NCBI GenBank assembly: GCA_017412265.1
Contig: JAFPYK010000017.1
Span: 1-14,928 of the forward strand
DNA length: 14,928 nucleotides
DNA from: Lachnospiraceae bacterium
GTDB taxonomy: Bacteria; Bacillota; Clostridia; Lachnospirales; Lachnospiraceae
Direction of reading: 5' to 3'
The position numbers and the translations under genes are program-made. Below, in pieces: positions 6,969 through 13,570 of this stretch. Below the pieces are notes generated by a model. That model did not search any database and had not been told where the DNA came from. It saw only the letters and a program-made list of their open reading frames with translations. Each line of letters begins with the position of its first letter. The stretch's first letter is position 1.

Positions 6969-7919
6969 ATGGATCTGAAGGGACGCTGTTTTCTTACTTT
7001 GAAGGACTATACACCGGAGGAAATCCAATGGCTGCTTGATCTGGCGGCACATCTGAAAAAGGAGAAGAAGCTTGGCCTGCACGGGAGCCGGCTGCAGGGC
7101 AAGAACATCGCCCTGATCTTCGAGAAGCCGTCCACGAGGACGCGCTGTTCCTTCACGATCGGCTGTCTGGACGAGGGCGCGTATCCGACATACCTTGGCG
7201 GAGATGAGATCCAGCTGGGCCACAAGGAAAGCATCGAGGACACGGCCCGGGTTCTCGGACGGCTTTTTGACGCGATCGAGTACCGCGGCTTCGCGCATTC
7301 CAAGGTCGAGGCTCTTGCAAAATACAGCGGTGTGCCGGTCTGGAACGGCCTGACAGATGAATTCCATCCGACACAAGTGCTGGCCGATCTGCTGACGCTT
7401 ATTGAGCGTTTTGGGCATCTTGCAGGTCTGAAGCTGGTATTTGTCGGTGACGGCCGCAACAATATGGCTCACAGCCTGATGATCGGCTGTACCAAGATGG
7501 GGGTTCATTTCAGCATCGTTGCTCCGAAGCAGCTGTGGCCGGACGAAGGCCTGGTAAGCATGTGCAAGCAGTGGGCAGAGGCTTCCGGCGCGAGCATACA
7601 GCTCAGCGAAGACCTGGAAGAGGTCCGGGGAGCCGACGCGGTCTATACCGACGTCTGGTGCTCCATGGGAGAGGAAGCGAAGGCCGCGGAGCGGATCGCC
7701 TTGCTCTCGCCTTACCAGGTGAACGAGGCTCTGATGCAGAAGAGCGGCAAGGATCAGACCGTGCTGCTGCACTGTCTGCCTGCGGTGAAGGGAAATGAAG
7801 TCACCGAAGAGACATTTGAGAAATACGCGGATGTGATCTTTGACGAGGCAGAGAACCGCATGCACACGATCAAAGCCGTGATGGTCGCCACGCTGGGATC
7901 GGACCTGCCGGAATTTTGA
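6969..7919 (+). CDS. argF: Ornithine carbamoyltransferase
   Basis: This enzyme joins carbamoyl phosphate to ornithine to give citrulline in arginine synthesis. The product is 316 residues, a normal length. ATG 6969 is preferred because GGGGGA (6957-6962) is 6 bases upstream; ATG 6963 directly abuts that site, and TTG 6945 would give an unusual extension. Seen: STRTR (55-59, carbamoyl-phosphate site), HPTQ (133-136), GDGRNN (160-165), TDVWCSMG (227-234) and HCLPA (268-272, ornithine site with Cys269), then ENRMHTIKAVM. These distinguish it from aspartate carbamoyltransferase. The catabolic form ArcB uses the same motifs. No arcA or arcC is nearby and an ARG-box-like operator precedes the gene, so the anabolic role is favoured. 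It is a separate transcription unit from carB. No clear terminator follows, so read-through into the next gene is possible. Confidence 0.95.
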   Translation: MDLKGRCFLTLKDYTPEEIQWLLDLAAHLKKEKKLGLHGSRLQGKNIALIFEKPSTRTRCSFTIGCLDEGAYPTYLGGDEIQLGHKESIEDTARVLGRLFDAIEYRGFAHSKVEALAKYSGVPVWNGLTDEFHPTQVLADLLTLIERFGHLAGLKLVFVGDGRNNMAHSLMIGCTKMGVHFSIVAPKQLWPDEGLVSMCKQWAEASGASIQLSEDLEEVRGADAVYTDVWCSMGEEAKAAERIALLSPYQVNEALMQKSGKDQTVLLHCLPAVKGNEVTEETFEKYADVIFDEAENRMHTIKAVMVATLGSDLPEF

Positions 7920-7927
7920 GGATGGAT

Positions 7928-7956
7928 TTGCGCACACAGACATTTTGATGTATGAT
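7928..7956 (+). promoter_or_regulatory. Probable promoter of the DUF6145-coaX-dus operon
   Basis: TTGCGC (7928-7933), a 17-base spacer and TATGAT (7951-7956) lie 9 bases after the argF stop. The -10 is a near-consensus match; the -35 is weaker. Confidence 0.5.
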
Positions 7957-7975
7957 CAGAGGTGAGAATACAGTC

Positions 7976-7991
7976 GCCTGCGGCCGCAGGC
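7976..7991 (+). repeat. 16-bp perfect palindrome in the operon leader
   Basis: GCCTGCGGCCGCAGGC is a perfect palindrome that can form a 6-bp stem with a GGCC loop in RNA. It ends just before the GAAAGGA ribosome site of the next gene, so it could shape translation start or bind a protein. The symmetry is seen; the function is a guess. Confidence 0.4.
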
Positions 7992-8006
7992 AGAAAGGAC
8001 CCTCGG

Positions 8007-8348
8007 ATGAGCTGTTGTCTGTGCGTGTCGAATTCATACGAGAAGAAGTTTTACCTGAATCCGAAGTTTGAGAAGCTTCCTTCCCAGGTGAAACAGGAGC
8101 TTCAGATTCTCTCTGTCCTTTATACGGAGGAGGTCGGGGGCATATTGATGCTGTCCTTTGAGGATGACGGGACTCTGTTCCTGACACCCTTGAGTGATGA
8201 AGGAGACCTTCTCTATGACGAGATCGGAAGCGCATTAAAGATCGGCCAGATCCGCAGGGAGCATCAGGACCTTTTTGAATCACTGGAGGCGTATTACCGC
8301 ATGGTGATTCTCGGGCAGAACGGAGGCAGCGATGCTTTTAGCGATTGA
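8007..8348 (+). CDS. Small uncharacterised protein, resembles the DUF6145 family
   Basis: This is an acidic protein of 113 residues with no known function. ATG 8007 follows GAAAGGA (7993-7999) by 7 bases; the frame is open further upstream but has no ribosome site there. Visible features are a Cys-rich start (MSCCLCVSNSYEKKF), a conserved-looking centre (ELQILSVLYTEEVGGILML, then FEDDGTLFLTPLSDEGD and LYDEIGSALKIGQI) and a helical end (EHQDLFESLEAYYRMVIL). From memory, the NSYEKKFYLN and TEEVGGIL motifs fit the DUF6145 family of Lachnospiraceae. There is no signal peptide or membrane segment, so it should be cytoplasmic. Its last 17 bases overlap the start of coaX, and the coaX ribosome site (GGAGG, 8322-8326) lies inside this gene. 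Translation of the two is therefore probably coupled, hinting at a housekeeping role linked to coenzyme A or tRNA modification. Confidence 0.82.
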   Translation: MSCCLCVSNSYEKKFYLNPKFEKLPSQVKQELQILSVLYTEEVGGILMLSFEDDGTLFLTPLSDEGDLLYDEIGSALKIGQIRREHQDLFESLEAYYRMVILGQNGGSDAFSD

Positions 8349-9123
8349 TATCGGCAATACGAACATTACTCTCGGTGTCTATGCCGGCGAGGAGCTTCTG
8401 GGGATCTTCCGTATGACGACCAAGACGCCCAGGACTTCGGACGAGTACGGCGTCCTTCTGCTGAGCCTTCTTTCGTCCCGCGGCATCGAGCCTTCCCGGA
8501 TTGACGCGGTGATCATATCCTCGGTGGTTCCCGGGATCATGCATTCCTTCCACAACGCGATCCGCAAGTATCTCCATGTGGAATCGATCAATGTCGGGCC
8601 GGGCACCAAGACCGGGATCCGGATCCGTATCCCGAACCCGAGAGAGCTGGGCGCGGACCGGATTGCAGATGCTGTGGCAGCTTATTCGCTCTACGGCGGC
8701 CCGGTGCTTGTGATTGACTTCGGGACGGCGACGACCTACGACCTGATCACAGAGGACGCTACATTCGAAGCGGGCATCACAAGCCCCGGCATCCGCATCA
8801 GTGCAAATGCCCTGTGGAATGAGACCGCGAAGCTTCCGGAGATCGAGATCCGCAGGCCGGAGAGTATTCTCACGAAGGATACGGTCAGTTCCATGCAGGC
8901 AGGCCTGATCTACGGGGCGATCGGCCAGACGAAGTACATCATTCAGCGGGTGAAGGAAGAGTCCGGCATCGATCCGCTCTTCGTAGTCGCCACCGGAGGC
9001 CTGGGCAAGCTGATCTCGGAATCCATACCGGAGATCGACAGGTATGACCCGGAGCTGACGCTTAAGGGACTTCGCATCATTTACGAAAAAACCGCGGCTG
9101 ACAGCCGCAGACGGAGAGACTAG
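8332..9123 (+). CDS. coaX: Type III pantothenate kinase
   Basis: CoaX phosphorylates pantothenate with ATP, the first step of coenzyme A synthesis. Type III enzymes need a monovalent cation and resist feedback by CoA. The 263-residue length is normal. Seen: the ATP-binding DIGNTN (6-11), the pantothenate-site region ELGADRIADA (105-114, with Asp109), DFGTATTYD (129-137), a SPGIRISANAL stretch (151-161) in place of the usual GGxIxPG form, and VVATGGLG near the end. The start ATG 8332 has GGAGG 5 bases upstream and overlaps the preceding gene. The stop TAG at 9121-9123 shares its last base with the GTG start of the next gene. Confidence 0.95.
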   Translation: MLLAIDIGNTNITLGVYAGEELLGIFRMTTKTPRTSDEYGVLLLSLLSSRGIEPSRIDAVIISSVVPGIMHSFHNAIRKYLHVESINVGPGTKTGIRIRIPNPRELGADRIADAVAAYSLYGGPVLVIDFGTATTYDLITEDATFEAGITSPGIRISANALWNETAKLPEIEIRRPESILTKDTVSSMQAGLIYGAIGQTKYIIQRVKEESGIDPLFVVATGGLGKLISESIPEIDRYDPELTLKGLRIIYEKTAADSRRRRD

Positions 9124-10121
9124 TGAACGTTGGAAGAGTAACGATTCCCGGCAGACTGATCCTTGCGCCGATGGCGGGGGTGACCGATCTGCCGTTTCGT
9201 CTGTTATGCAAGGAGCAGGGGGCGGATCTGATCTGCACGGAGATGGTCAGTGCCAAGGGAATCATGTATCATAACAAGAATACCGAGGCGCTGCTTGCCG
9301 TGGCGGAGGAAGAACGGCCGGCGGCCCTGCAGCTCTTCGGAAATGATCCGAAGATCCTCTCGGAGCAGGCGAAGGCCATCGAAGAGAGAGCATTTGACAT
9401 TCTGGACCTGAATATGGGCTGCCCGGTTCCGAAGGTTGTCAATAACGGCGAGGGCTCTGCCCTGATGAAGGAGCCGAAGCTCGCATGGGAGATCGTCCGT
9501 GCGGTTTCGAAGGCCATTGATAAGCCGGTGACGGTCAAGTTCCGGAAGGGATTTGAGGACGGAGAGAATACCGCCGCGGAATTCGCGAGGATCATGGAAG
9601 ATGCCGGCGCGGCAGCCGTGGGAATTCATGCGAGGACCAGAGAGCAGTATTACAGCGGCAAGGCAGATTGGAACGTCATCCGCGAGGTTAAGGAGGCAGT
9701 ATCGATCCCGGTCTACGGCAACGGTGATATCTTCACGCCGCAGGATGCCGAGCGGATGCTTGCAGAAACCGGCTGCGACGCGGTGATGATCGCCCGCGGT
9801 GCGAGGGGCAATCCGTGGATCTTCGCACAGACGCAGGCATGGCTTCGTGATCACACGGTGATGCCCGCACCGACCTTTCGGGAGATGACACAGCTTCTTC
9901 TCCGGCATGCGAAGATGCAGTGTGACCTGAAGGGCGAGTTCATGGGCATGCGGGAGATGAGGAAGCATATCCAGTGGTATACGACCGGATATCCGCACGC
10001 TTCGTCGCTGCGGCGTCTGGCCAATGAGGTGAAGACCTGGGAGGACCTTCGCGTTCTCCTGGAGAGCTGGGCGGAGAAGCAGCCCGCGTCGGAAGACGGG
10101 AAGATCCGCCGAAAGGGATAA
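9123..10121 (+). CDS. dusB: tRNA-dihydrouridine synthase, DusB type
   Basis: Dus enzymes are FMN/NADPH flavoproteins that reduce specific uridines in tRNA to dihydrouridine. The product is 332 residues, starting at GTG 9123, which overlaps the coaX stop by one base; GGAG (9113-9116) lies inside coaX. Seen: a TIM-barrel start LAPMAGVTDLPFRLL (14-28), the catalytic Cys100 in LNMGCPVPKV (96-105), VKFRKGF (138-144, Lys139), HARTREQ (169-175), YGNGDI (198-203) and IARGARGNPWIF (223-234) for FMN phosphate binding, then a helical tRNA-binding end with MREMRKHIQWY. The barrel start and the RKHxxWY signature fit the bacterial DusB group. The position next to coaX and a DUF6145-like gene agrees with a Lachnospiraceae housekeeping operon. 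No clear terminator follows. Confidence 0.93.
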   Translation: MNVGRVTIPGRLILAPMAGVTDLPFRLLCKEQGADLICTEMVSAKGIMYHNKNTEALLAVAEEERPAALQLFGNDPKILSEQAKAIEERAFDILDLNMGCPVPKVVNNGEGSALMKEPKLAWEIVRAVSKAIDKPVTVKFRKGFEDGENTAAEFARIMEDAGAAAVGIHARTREQYYSGKADWNVIREVKEAVSIPVYGNGDIFTPQDAERMLAETGCDAVMIARGARGNPWIFAQTQAWLRDHTVMPAPTFREMTQLLLRHAKMQCDLKGEFMGMREMRKHIQWYTTGYPHASSLRRLANEVKTWEDLRVLLESWAEKQPASEDGKIRRKG

Positions 10122-10144
10122 TTGAGAAATATACCCTTGGGGAC

Positions 10145-10173
10145 TTGCATTTTGCAGATGAGAAGGGTATGAT
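10145..10173 (+). promoter_or_regulatory. Promoter of the aspartate-semialdehyde dehydrogenase gene
   Basis: TTGCAT (10145-10150), a 17-base spacer and TATGAT (10168-10173) form a good vegetative promoter, 60 bases upstream of the ATG at 10233. Confidence 0.68.
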
Positions 10174-10176
10174 ATC

Positions 10177-10203
10177 CGACATACGGACAAATGTCGTTCG
10201 TAT
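10177..10203 (+). repeat. Inverted repeat at the start of the asd transcript
   Basis: CGACAT (10177-10182) is inverted as ATGTCG (10191-10196). A partly overlapping pair, ATACG (10181-10185) and CGTAT (10199-10203), offers an alternative fold with an inner GAC/GTC stem. The repeat begins at the predicted transcription start, so it could be an operator or a leader hairpin. No T tract follows and no known riboswitch is recognised. Confidence 0.35.
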
Positions 10204-10232
10204 AAAGACAAAACAGGCAGGGGGATCAGAAA

Positions 10233-11324
10233 ATGGAACGCAAATTCAGAGTAGGTGTGCTGGGAGCAACCGGTATGGTCGGCCAGAGATTTATATCTCT
10301 GCTGGAGAATCATCCCTGGTATGAGGTGACGACGCTTGCCGCGAGCCCGAGGTCTGCGGGGAAGCGCTATGAGGACGCCGTGGGCGGCAGATGGAAGATG
10401 CAGACGCCCATGCCGGAGGGCGTGAAAGACCTGATCGTCATGAACGTGAATGAGGTGGAAGCGGTCGCCTCGCAGGTCGATTTCGTCTTCAGTGCGGTAG
10501 ATATGAGCAAGGCGGAGATCAAAGCGATCGAGGAAGCTTATGCAAAGACCGAGACGCCGGTCGTCTCTAACAATAGCGCACATCGCTGGACGCCGGATGT
10601 GCCGATGATCATTCCGGAGATCAACCCGGAACACGCGGAGATCATCGAATATCAGAGAAAACGTCTGGGCACGAAGAGAGGATTCGTCGCCGTGAAGCCG
10701 AACTGCTCGATCCAGAGCTATACGCCTGCGCTTCATGCGCTGAAGAAGTTCGGGCCGAAACTGGTGGTTGCCACGACCTATCAGGCAATCTCAGGAGCTG
10801 GCAAGACATTTGCGGATTGGCCGGAGATGGTCGAGAACCTGATCCCCTATATCGCGGGAGAGGAAGAGAAGTCCGAGCAGGAGCCCTTAAAGATATGGGG
10901 ACATATCGAGAACGGACAGATCGTGAAGGCAGAGAGCCCGGTTATCACCTGCCAGTGCCTGCGTGTGCCGGTCTTAAACGGCCATACCGCCGCGGTATTC
11001 GTGAACTTCGAGCAGAAGCCCACGAAGGAAGAGATCCTGGCCTGCTGGACCGAATACAGCGGTCTGCCGCAGGAGCTGAATCTTCCTTCCGCACCGAAGC
11101 AGTTCATCCGCTATATGGAGGAGGACAACCGGCCGCAGGTCAAGCTGGATGTTGATTACGAGCACGGTATGGGAATCTCGCTGGGACGACTTCGCGAGGA
11201 TACCGTATTTGATTACAAGTTCGTGGGCCTTTCCCACAATACGGTGCGCGGCGCGGCCGGCGGTGCGATTCTCTGCGCGGAGCTTCTGACCGCGAAGGGC
11301 TACATCGAGAAAAAAGAAGACTGA
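10233..11324 (+). CDS. asd: Aspartate-semialdehyde dehydrogenase, archaeal/eukaryal type
   Basis: This enzyme reduces aspartyl phosphate to aspartate semialdehyde with NADPH, the branch point to lysine/diaminopimelate, threonine and methionine. The product is 363 residues. ATG 10233 follows AGGGGG (10219-10224) by 8 bases. Seen: the nucleotide-binding GATGMVGQ (11-18), AASPRSAGKRYEDAV (36-50), SNNSAHRW (112-119), the catalytic Cys158 in VKPNCSIQSY (154-163), TTYQAISGAG (181-190) and His251 in RVPVLNGH (244-251). The AASxRSAGKxY start, the KPNCSIQ site and the overall length match the type found in archaea and fungi, not the E. coli-like form. Clostridia commonly carry this type. It forms its own transcription unit, with a promoter and terminator on either side. 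Confidence 0.94.
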   Translation: MERKFRVGVLGATGMVGQRFISLLENHPWYEVTTLAASPRSAGKRYEDAVGGRWKMQTPMPEGVKDLIVMNVNEVEAVASQVDFVFSAVDMSKAEIKAIEEAYAKTETPVVSNNSAHRWTPDVPMIIPEINPEHAEIIEYQRKRLGTKRGFVAVKPNCSIQSYTPALHALKKFGPKLVVATTYQAISGAGKTFADWPEMVENLIPYIAGEEEKSEQEPLKIWGHIENGQIVKAESPVITCQCLRVPVLNGHTAAVFVNFEQKPTKEEILACWTEYSGLPQELNLPSAPKQFIRYMEEDNRPQVKLDVDYEHGMGISLGRLREDTVFDYKFVGLSHNTVRGAAGGAILCAELLTAKGYIEKKED

Positions 11325-11335
11325 CGAAGCAAACG

Positions 11336-11375
11336 GGCGGACAGCTTAACAGGCTGCCCGCTCATTTCTTGTTTT
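11336..11375 (+). terminator. Rho-independent terminator of asd
   Basis: GGCGG-A-CAGC (11336-11345) pairs with GCTG-C-CCGCT (11353-11362): nine pairs, one of them G-U, with a single A/C mismatch. The T-rich tail ATTTCTTGTTTT (11364-11375) follows. Confidence 0.75.
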
Positions 11376-11402
11376 CAATTCAAAAGAATCTACAAGATCT
11401 TG

Positions 11403-11431
11403 TTGACGGAGCAGGGATTATTTGCTAGTAT
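11403..11431 (+). promoter_or_regulatory. Promoter of the pyrR-uracil permease operon
   Basis: TTGACG (11403-11408), a 17-base spacer and TAGTAT (11426-11431) place the transcription start near 11438, giving a leader of about 105 bases. Confidence 0.7.
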
Positions 11432-11437
11432 TGGTTG

Positions 11438-11542
11438 CGGTAAAGCAATCTTTAAGTTGGTACAGAGAGACCGACAAGATGAAACATATCCCCTTTCCGC
11501 GAAGGATCGAAGTGTGTCTTGTCGGCAGACAGGGCTTTTTTT
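11438..11542 (+). promoter_or_regulatory. PyrR-responsive transcription attenuator in the pyrR leader
   Basis: Three competing structures can be drawn. (1) A PyrR-binding anti-antiterminator: GTTGGT (11456-11461) pairs with ACCGAC (11470-11475) around the loop ACAGAGAG, which contains the conserved CAGAGAG core. A lower stem TCTT/AAGA (11449-11452 with 11476-11479) is separated by a one-sided TAA bulge, the known shape of PyrR sites. (2) An antiterminator: CCGACAAGA (11471-11479) is fully complementary to TCTTGTCGG (11517-11525). (3) The terminator at 11516-11542. Structure 2 uses parts of both others, so PyrR bound with UMP would favour termination when pyrimidines are plentiful. Confidence 0.85.
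11516..11542 (+). terminator. Attenuator terminator hairpin of pyrR
   Basis: GTCTTGTC (11516-11523) pairs with GACAGGGC (11528-11535) around GGCA, with G-U wobbles, followed by seven T residues (11536-11542). The T tract ends directly at the ATG of pyrR, and the 3' arm contains AGGG, the only nearby candidate ribosome site for that ATG. Confidence 0.85.
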
Positions 11543-12115
11543 ATGGGAAAAGGACAGCTGAAGGCGACTCTGATGTCGGAAGATCTGATGAAGCGAGCGA
11601 TCAAACGCATGGCACATCAGATCCTGGAACAGAACGACGGCGCGAAGGATCTGGTATTTCTCGGGATCCGCAGGCGCGGCGTTCCGCTGGCACACATGCT
11701 GGCGCAGAACATCAGTGAGATCGAAGGATCGAAGGTTCCGGTGGGAGAGCTGGACATCACCTTCTATAGGGATGATCTCTCCGAGAAGAAGCTGGATCCG
11801 ATGGTCGGACAGTCGAAGGCTGATTTCTCCGTAAAAGATAAGATTGTGGTCCTGGTGGACGATGTGATCTTCACCGGAAGGACCGCAAGTGCTGCCCTGA
11901 ATGCTGTCAGAGAGCTGGGCAGGCCTGCACGCGTGCAGCTGGCGGTCCTGATCGACCGCGGCCACCGCGAGCTGCCGATCCGCCCCGATTATGTCGGAAA
12001 GAACGTGCCGACTTCCCGGAACGAAGTGGTTTCGGTGAAGGTCACAGAGTTCGACGGGCAGATGTGTGTCAATCTGTACTCGAAGACAAAGGAGAAGACG
12101 TATGAAAAACGATGA
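11543..12115 (+). CDS. pyrR: PyrR: pyrimidine operon attenuation regulator / uracil phosphoribosyltransferase
   Basis: PyrR binds pyr mRNA leaders when UMP is abundant and promotes termination; many members also convert uracil and PRPP to UMP. From ATG 11543 the product is 190 residues, against about 180 in Bacillus. Seen: an N-terminal strand QLKATLMSEDLMKRAI that aligns with the Bacillus start, GIRRRGVPLA (41-50), ELDITFYRDDLS (69-80), the PRPP loop VLVDDVIFTGRTA (103-115) and the RNA-contact region LIDRGHRELPIRPDYVGKNV (136-155). The 11543 start is favoured because LKATLM belongs to the conserved first strand. ATG 11573 is an alternative, with AAGG at 11561-11564 upstream. The last 14 bases overlap the permease gene, so the two are co-translated. 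The leader carries a PyrR site, so the gene is autoregulated. Confidence 0.94.
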   Translation: MGKGQLKATLMSEDLMKRAIKRMAHQILEQNDGAKDLVFLGIRRRGVPLAHMLAQNISEIEGSKVPVGELDITFYRDDLSEKKLDPMVGQSKADFSVKDKIVVLVDDVIFTGRTASAALNAVRELGRPARVQLAVLIDRGHRELPIRPDYVGKNVPTSRNEVVSVKVTEFDGQMCVNLYSKTKEKTYEKR

Positions 12116-13448
12116 ACCCATCTACAACGCGAAAACACTGGGTACCGGCAAGGTACTGGTCCTGGGACTGCAGCATCTGTTCGCCATGTTCGGCGCGACT
12201 GTCCTCGTCCCGATCCTGACCGGCCTTAGCGTCTCCGCGACACTTCTGTTTGCCGGACTTGCAACACTGTTCATGCATTTTATTACCGGACGTAAGATCC
12301 CGGTCTTCCTCGGATCTTCCTTCGCGTTCCTCGGCGGATATTTCGCAGTCAAAGAGATGGCTGTCAAGGCCGGCCTGACCGAACAGCAGGGCCTGGTTTA
12401 CGCGAGTGTCGGCATTGCCTGCGCAGGCCTTCTGTACCTGATCCTGGCTCTGATCTGCAAAGCGATCGGTGCCCACAAGGTTATGAGATTCTTCCCTCCG
12501 GTCGTGACCGGACCGATCATCATCGCCATCGGCCTGAACCTGGCTCCTTCCGCGATCAATAACTGCAGCCAGAACTGGTGGATCGCTCTTGTAGCAATCG
12601 TCGTTGTCGTTGTTGCGAACATCTGGGGCAAGGGCATGATCAAGATCATCCCGATCCTTCTCGGTGTTCTCGCTTCTTACCTGGTAGCGGCCCTGACCGG
12701 ACAGGTGGACTTCTCTGCAGTGAAGGATGCCGCATGGATCGGTCTTCCTGTCGCTGCGGAGAATACGGTATTCTCCCTCGTCGGCAATGTCCAGGGCGGC
12801 CTTCTGGTTTCTTCGATCATCACGATCGTCCCGATCGCCTTCGCGACCATGATGGAGCATGTCGGCGACATCTCCGCCATCAGCGGCACGGTCGGCAAGG
12901 ACTTCATCGACAACCCCGGCCTTCACAGAACCCTGATCGGCGACGGTATCGGAACCACGATCGCCGCGCTCTTCGGCGCACCCGCGAACACGACCTACGG
13001 TGAGAACACCGGCGTGCTTGCCCTGACGAAGGTTTATGACCCGCTGGTCATCGAGCTGGCGGCCATCTACGCGGTTGTCCTGAGCTTCTGCCCGAAGTTC
13101 GCGGCCATCATCACCGCGATGCCTGCGGCGACCATCGGCGGCGTATCCATCATCCTCTACGGCATGATCTCTGCGATCGGTGTCAGAAACGTGGTTGAGA
13201 ACTCCGTTGATTTCCAGCAGAGCCGCAACATCATCATCGCGGCCCTGATCCTCGGCCTGGCCATCGGCATCAGCTATTCCAAGGCCGGTGCGATCGCTTT
13301 CAATATCGGCTCCGTGACCATCAGCCTGACCGGCCTTGCGGTTGCTTCCCTGGTCGGCATCATCCTGAACGCCATCCTTCCGGGAAGAGACGACCGTCAC
13401 GCGGAGAAGCCGAACGATAAGCTGTCCGCGTCTCTCGGCAAGTATTAA
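12102..13448 (+). CDS. uraA: Uracil permease (nucleobase:cation symporter 2 family)
   Basis: This 448-residue integral membrane protein would import uracil with protons. The start is ATG 12102, with AAAGGAG (12088-12094) 7 bases upstream inside pyrR. Hydrophobic helices run through most of the length, consistent with the 14-segment UraA/UapA fold. Signature motifs are FLGSSFAFLGGY (69-80), MEHVGD (251-256, Glu252) and APANTTYGENTGVLALT (293-309, Glu301). The two glutamates correspond to the substrate-binding pair of E. coli UraA. A uracil rather than xanthine/urate specificity is inferred from these motifs and from sitting in a pyrR operon (pyrP is the usual symbol in Bacillus). The C-terminal tail is short and charged. 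Confidence 0.94.
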   Translation: MKNDEPIYNAKTLGTGKVLVLGLQHLFAMFGATVLVPILTGLSVSATLLFAGLATLFMHFITGRKIPVFLGSSFAFLGGYFAVKEMAVKAGLTEQQGLVYASVGIACAGLLYLILALICKAIGAHKVMRFFPPVVTGPIIIAIGLNLAPSAINNCSQNWWIALVAIVVVVVANIWGKGMIKIIPILLGVLASYLVAALTGQVDFSAVKDAAWIGLPVAAENTVFSLVGNVQGGLLVSSIITIVPIAFATMMEHVGDISAISGTVGKDFIDNPGLHRTLIGDGIGTTIAALFGAPANTTYGENTGVLALTKVYDPLVIELAAIYAVVLSFCPKFAAIITAMPAATIGGVSIILYGMISAIGVRNVVENSVDFQQSRNIIIAALILGLAIGISYSKAGAIAFNIGSVTISLTGLAVASLVGIILNAILPGRDDRHAEKPNDKLSASLGKY

Positions 13449-13471
13449 TACCGGCAGTCATTGCATTTTTT

Positions 13472-13514
13472 CAGGACCATCTTCCAAATTGCGGAAGATG
13501 GTCTTGTTTTTTTT
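13472..13514 (+). terminator. Rho-independent terminator of the pyrR-uraA operon
   Basis: A 14-bp stem with one G-U pair (CAGGACCATCTTCC, 13472-13485, with GGAAGATGGTCTTG, 13493-13506) closes a 7-base loop and is followed by eight T residues. Confidence 0.95.
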
Positions 13515-13532
13515 GATCATTTTGTATATGAT
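13504..13532 (+). promoter_or_regulatory. Probable promoter of the substrate-binding protein gene
   Basis: TATGAT (13527-13532) is preceded by 17 bases and TTGTTT (13504-13509). The -35 lies in the tail of the preceding terminator, so the two signals overlap. The -10 is strong; the -35 is weak. Confidence 0.5.
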
Positions 13533-13570
13533 TACCACGTTGGAAAACTTCATAAGGAGGACATGTATCC

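Noticed and set aside
6906..7943. A 345-codon minus-strand frame over argF
   Set aside because: It mirrors the conserved ornithine carbamoyltransferase gene, has no recognisable domain and shows no ribosome site I could identify.
10122..10232. A lysine or other amino-acid riboswitch before asd
   Set aside because: The gap is only about 110 bases, lacks a terminator with a T tract, and shows no recognisable aptamer core.
9204..10736. A 510-codon minus-strand frame across dusB and asd
   Set aside because: It crosses two well-supported genes and their intergenic promoter. Its product is Arg/His/Leu-rich with no recognisable domain.
12069..13400. A 443-codon open frame on the minus strand, antisense to the uracil permease gene
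   Set aside because: The opposite strand encodes an intact permease with known motifs. The antisense product is low-complexity (Asp/Arg/Gln-rich) and fits a shadow produced by G+C-rich third positions.
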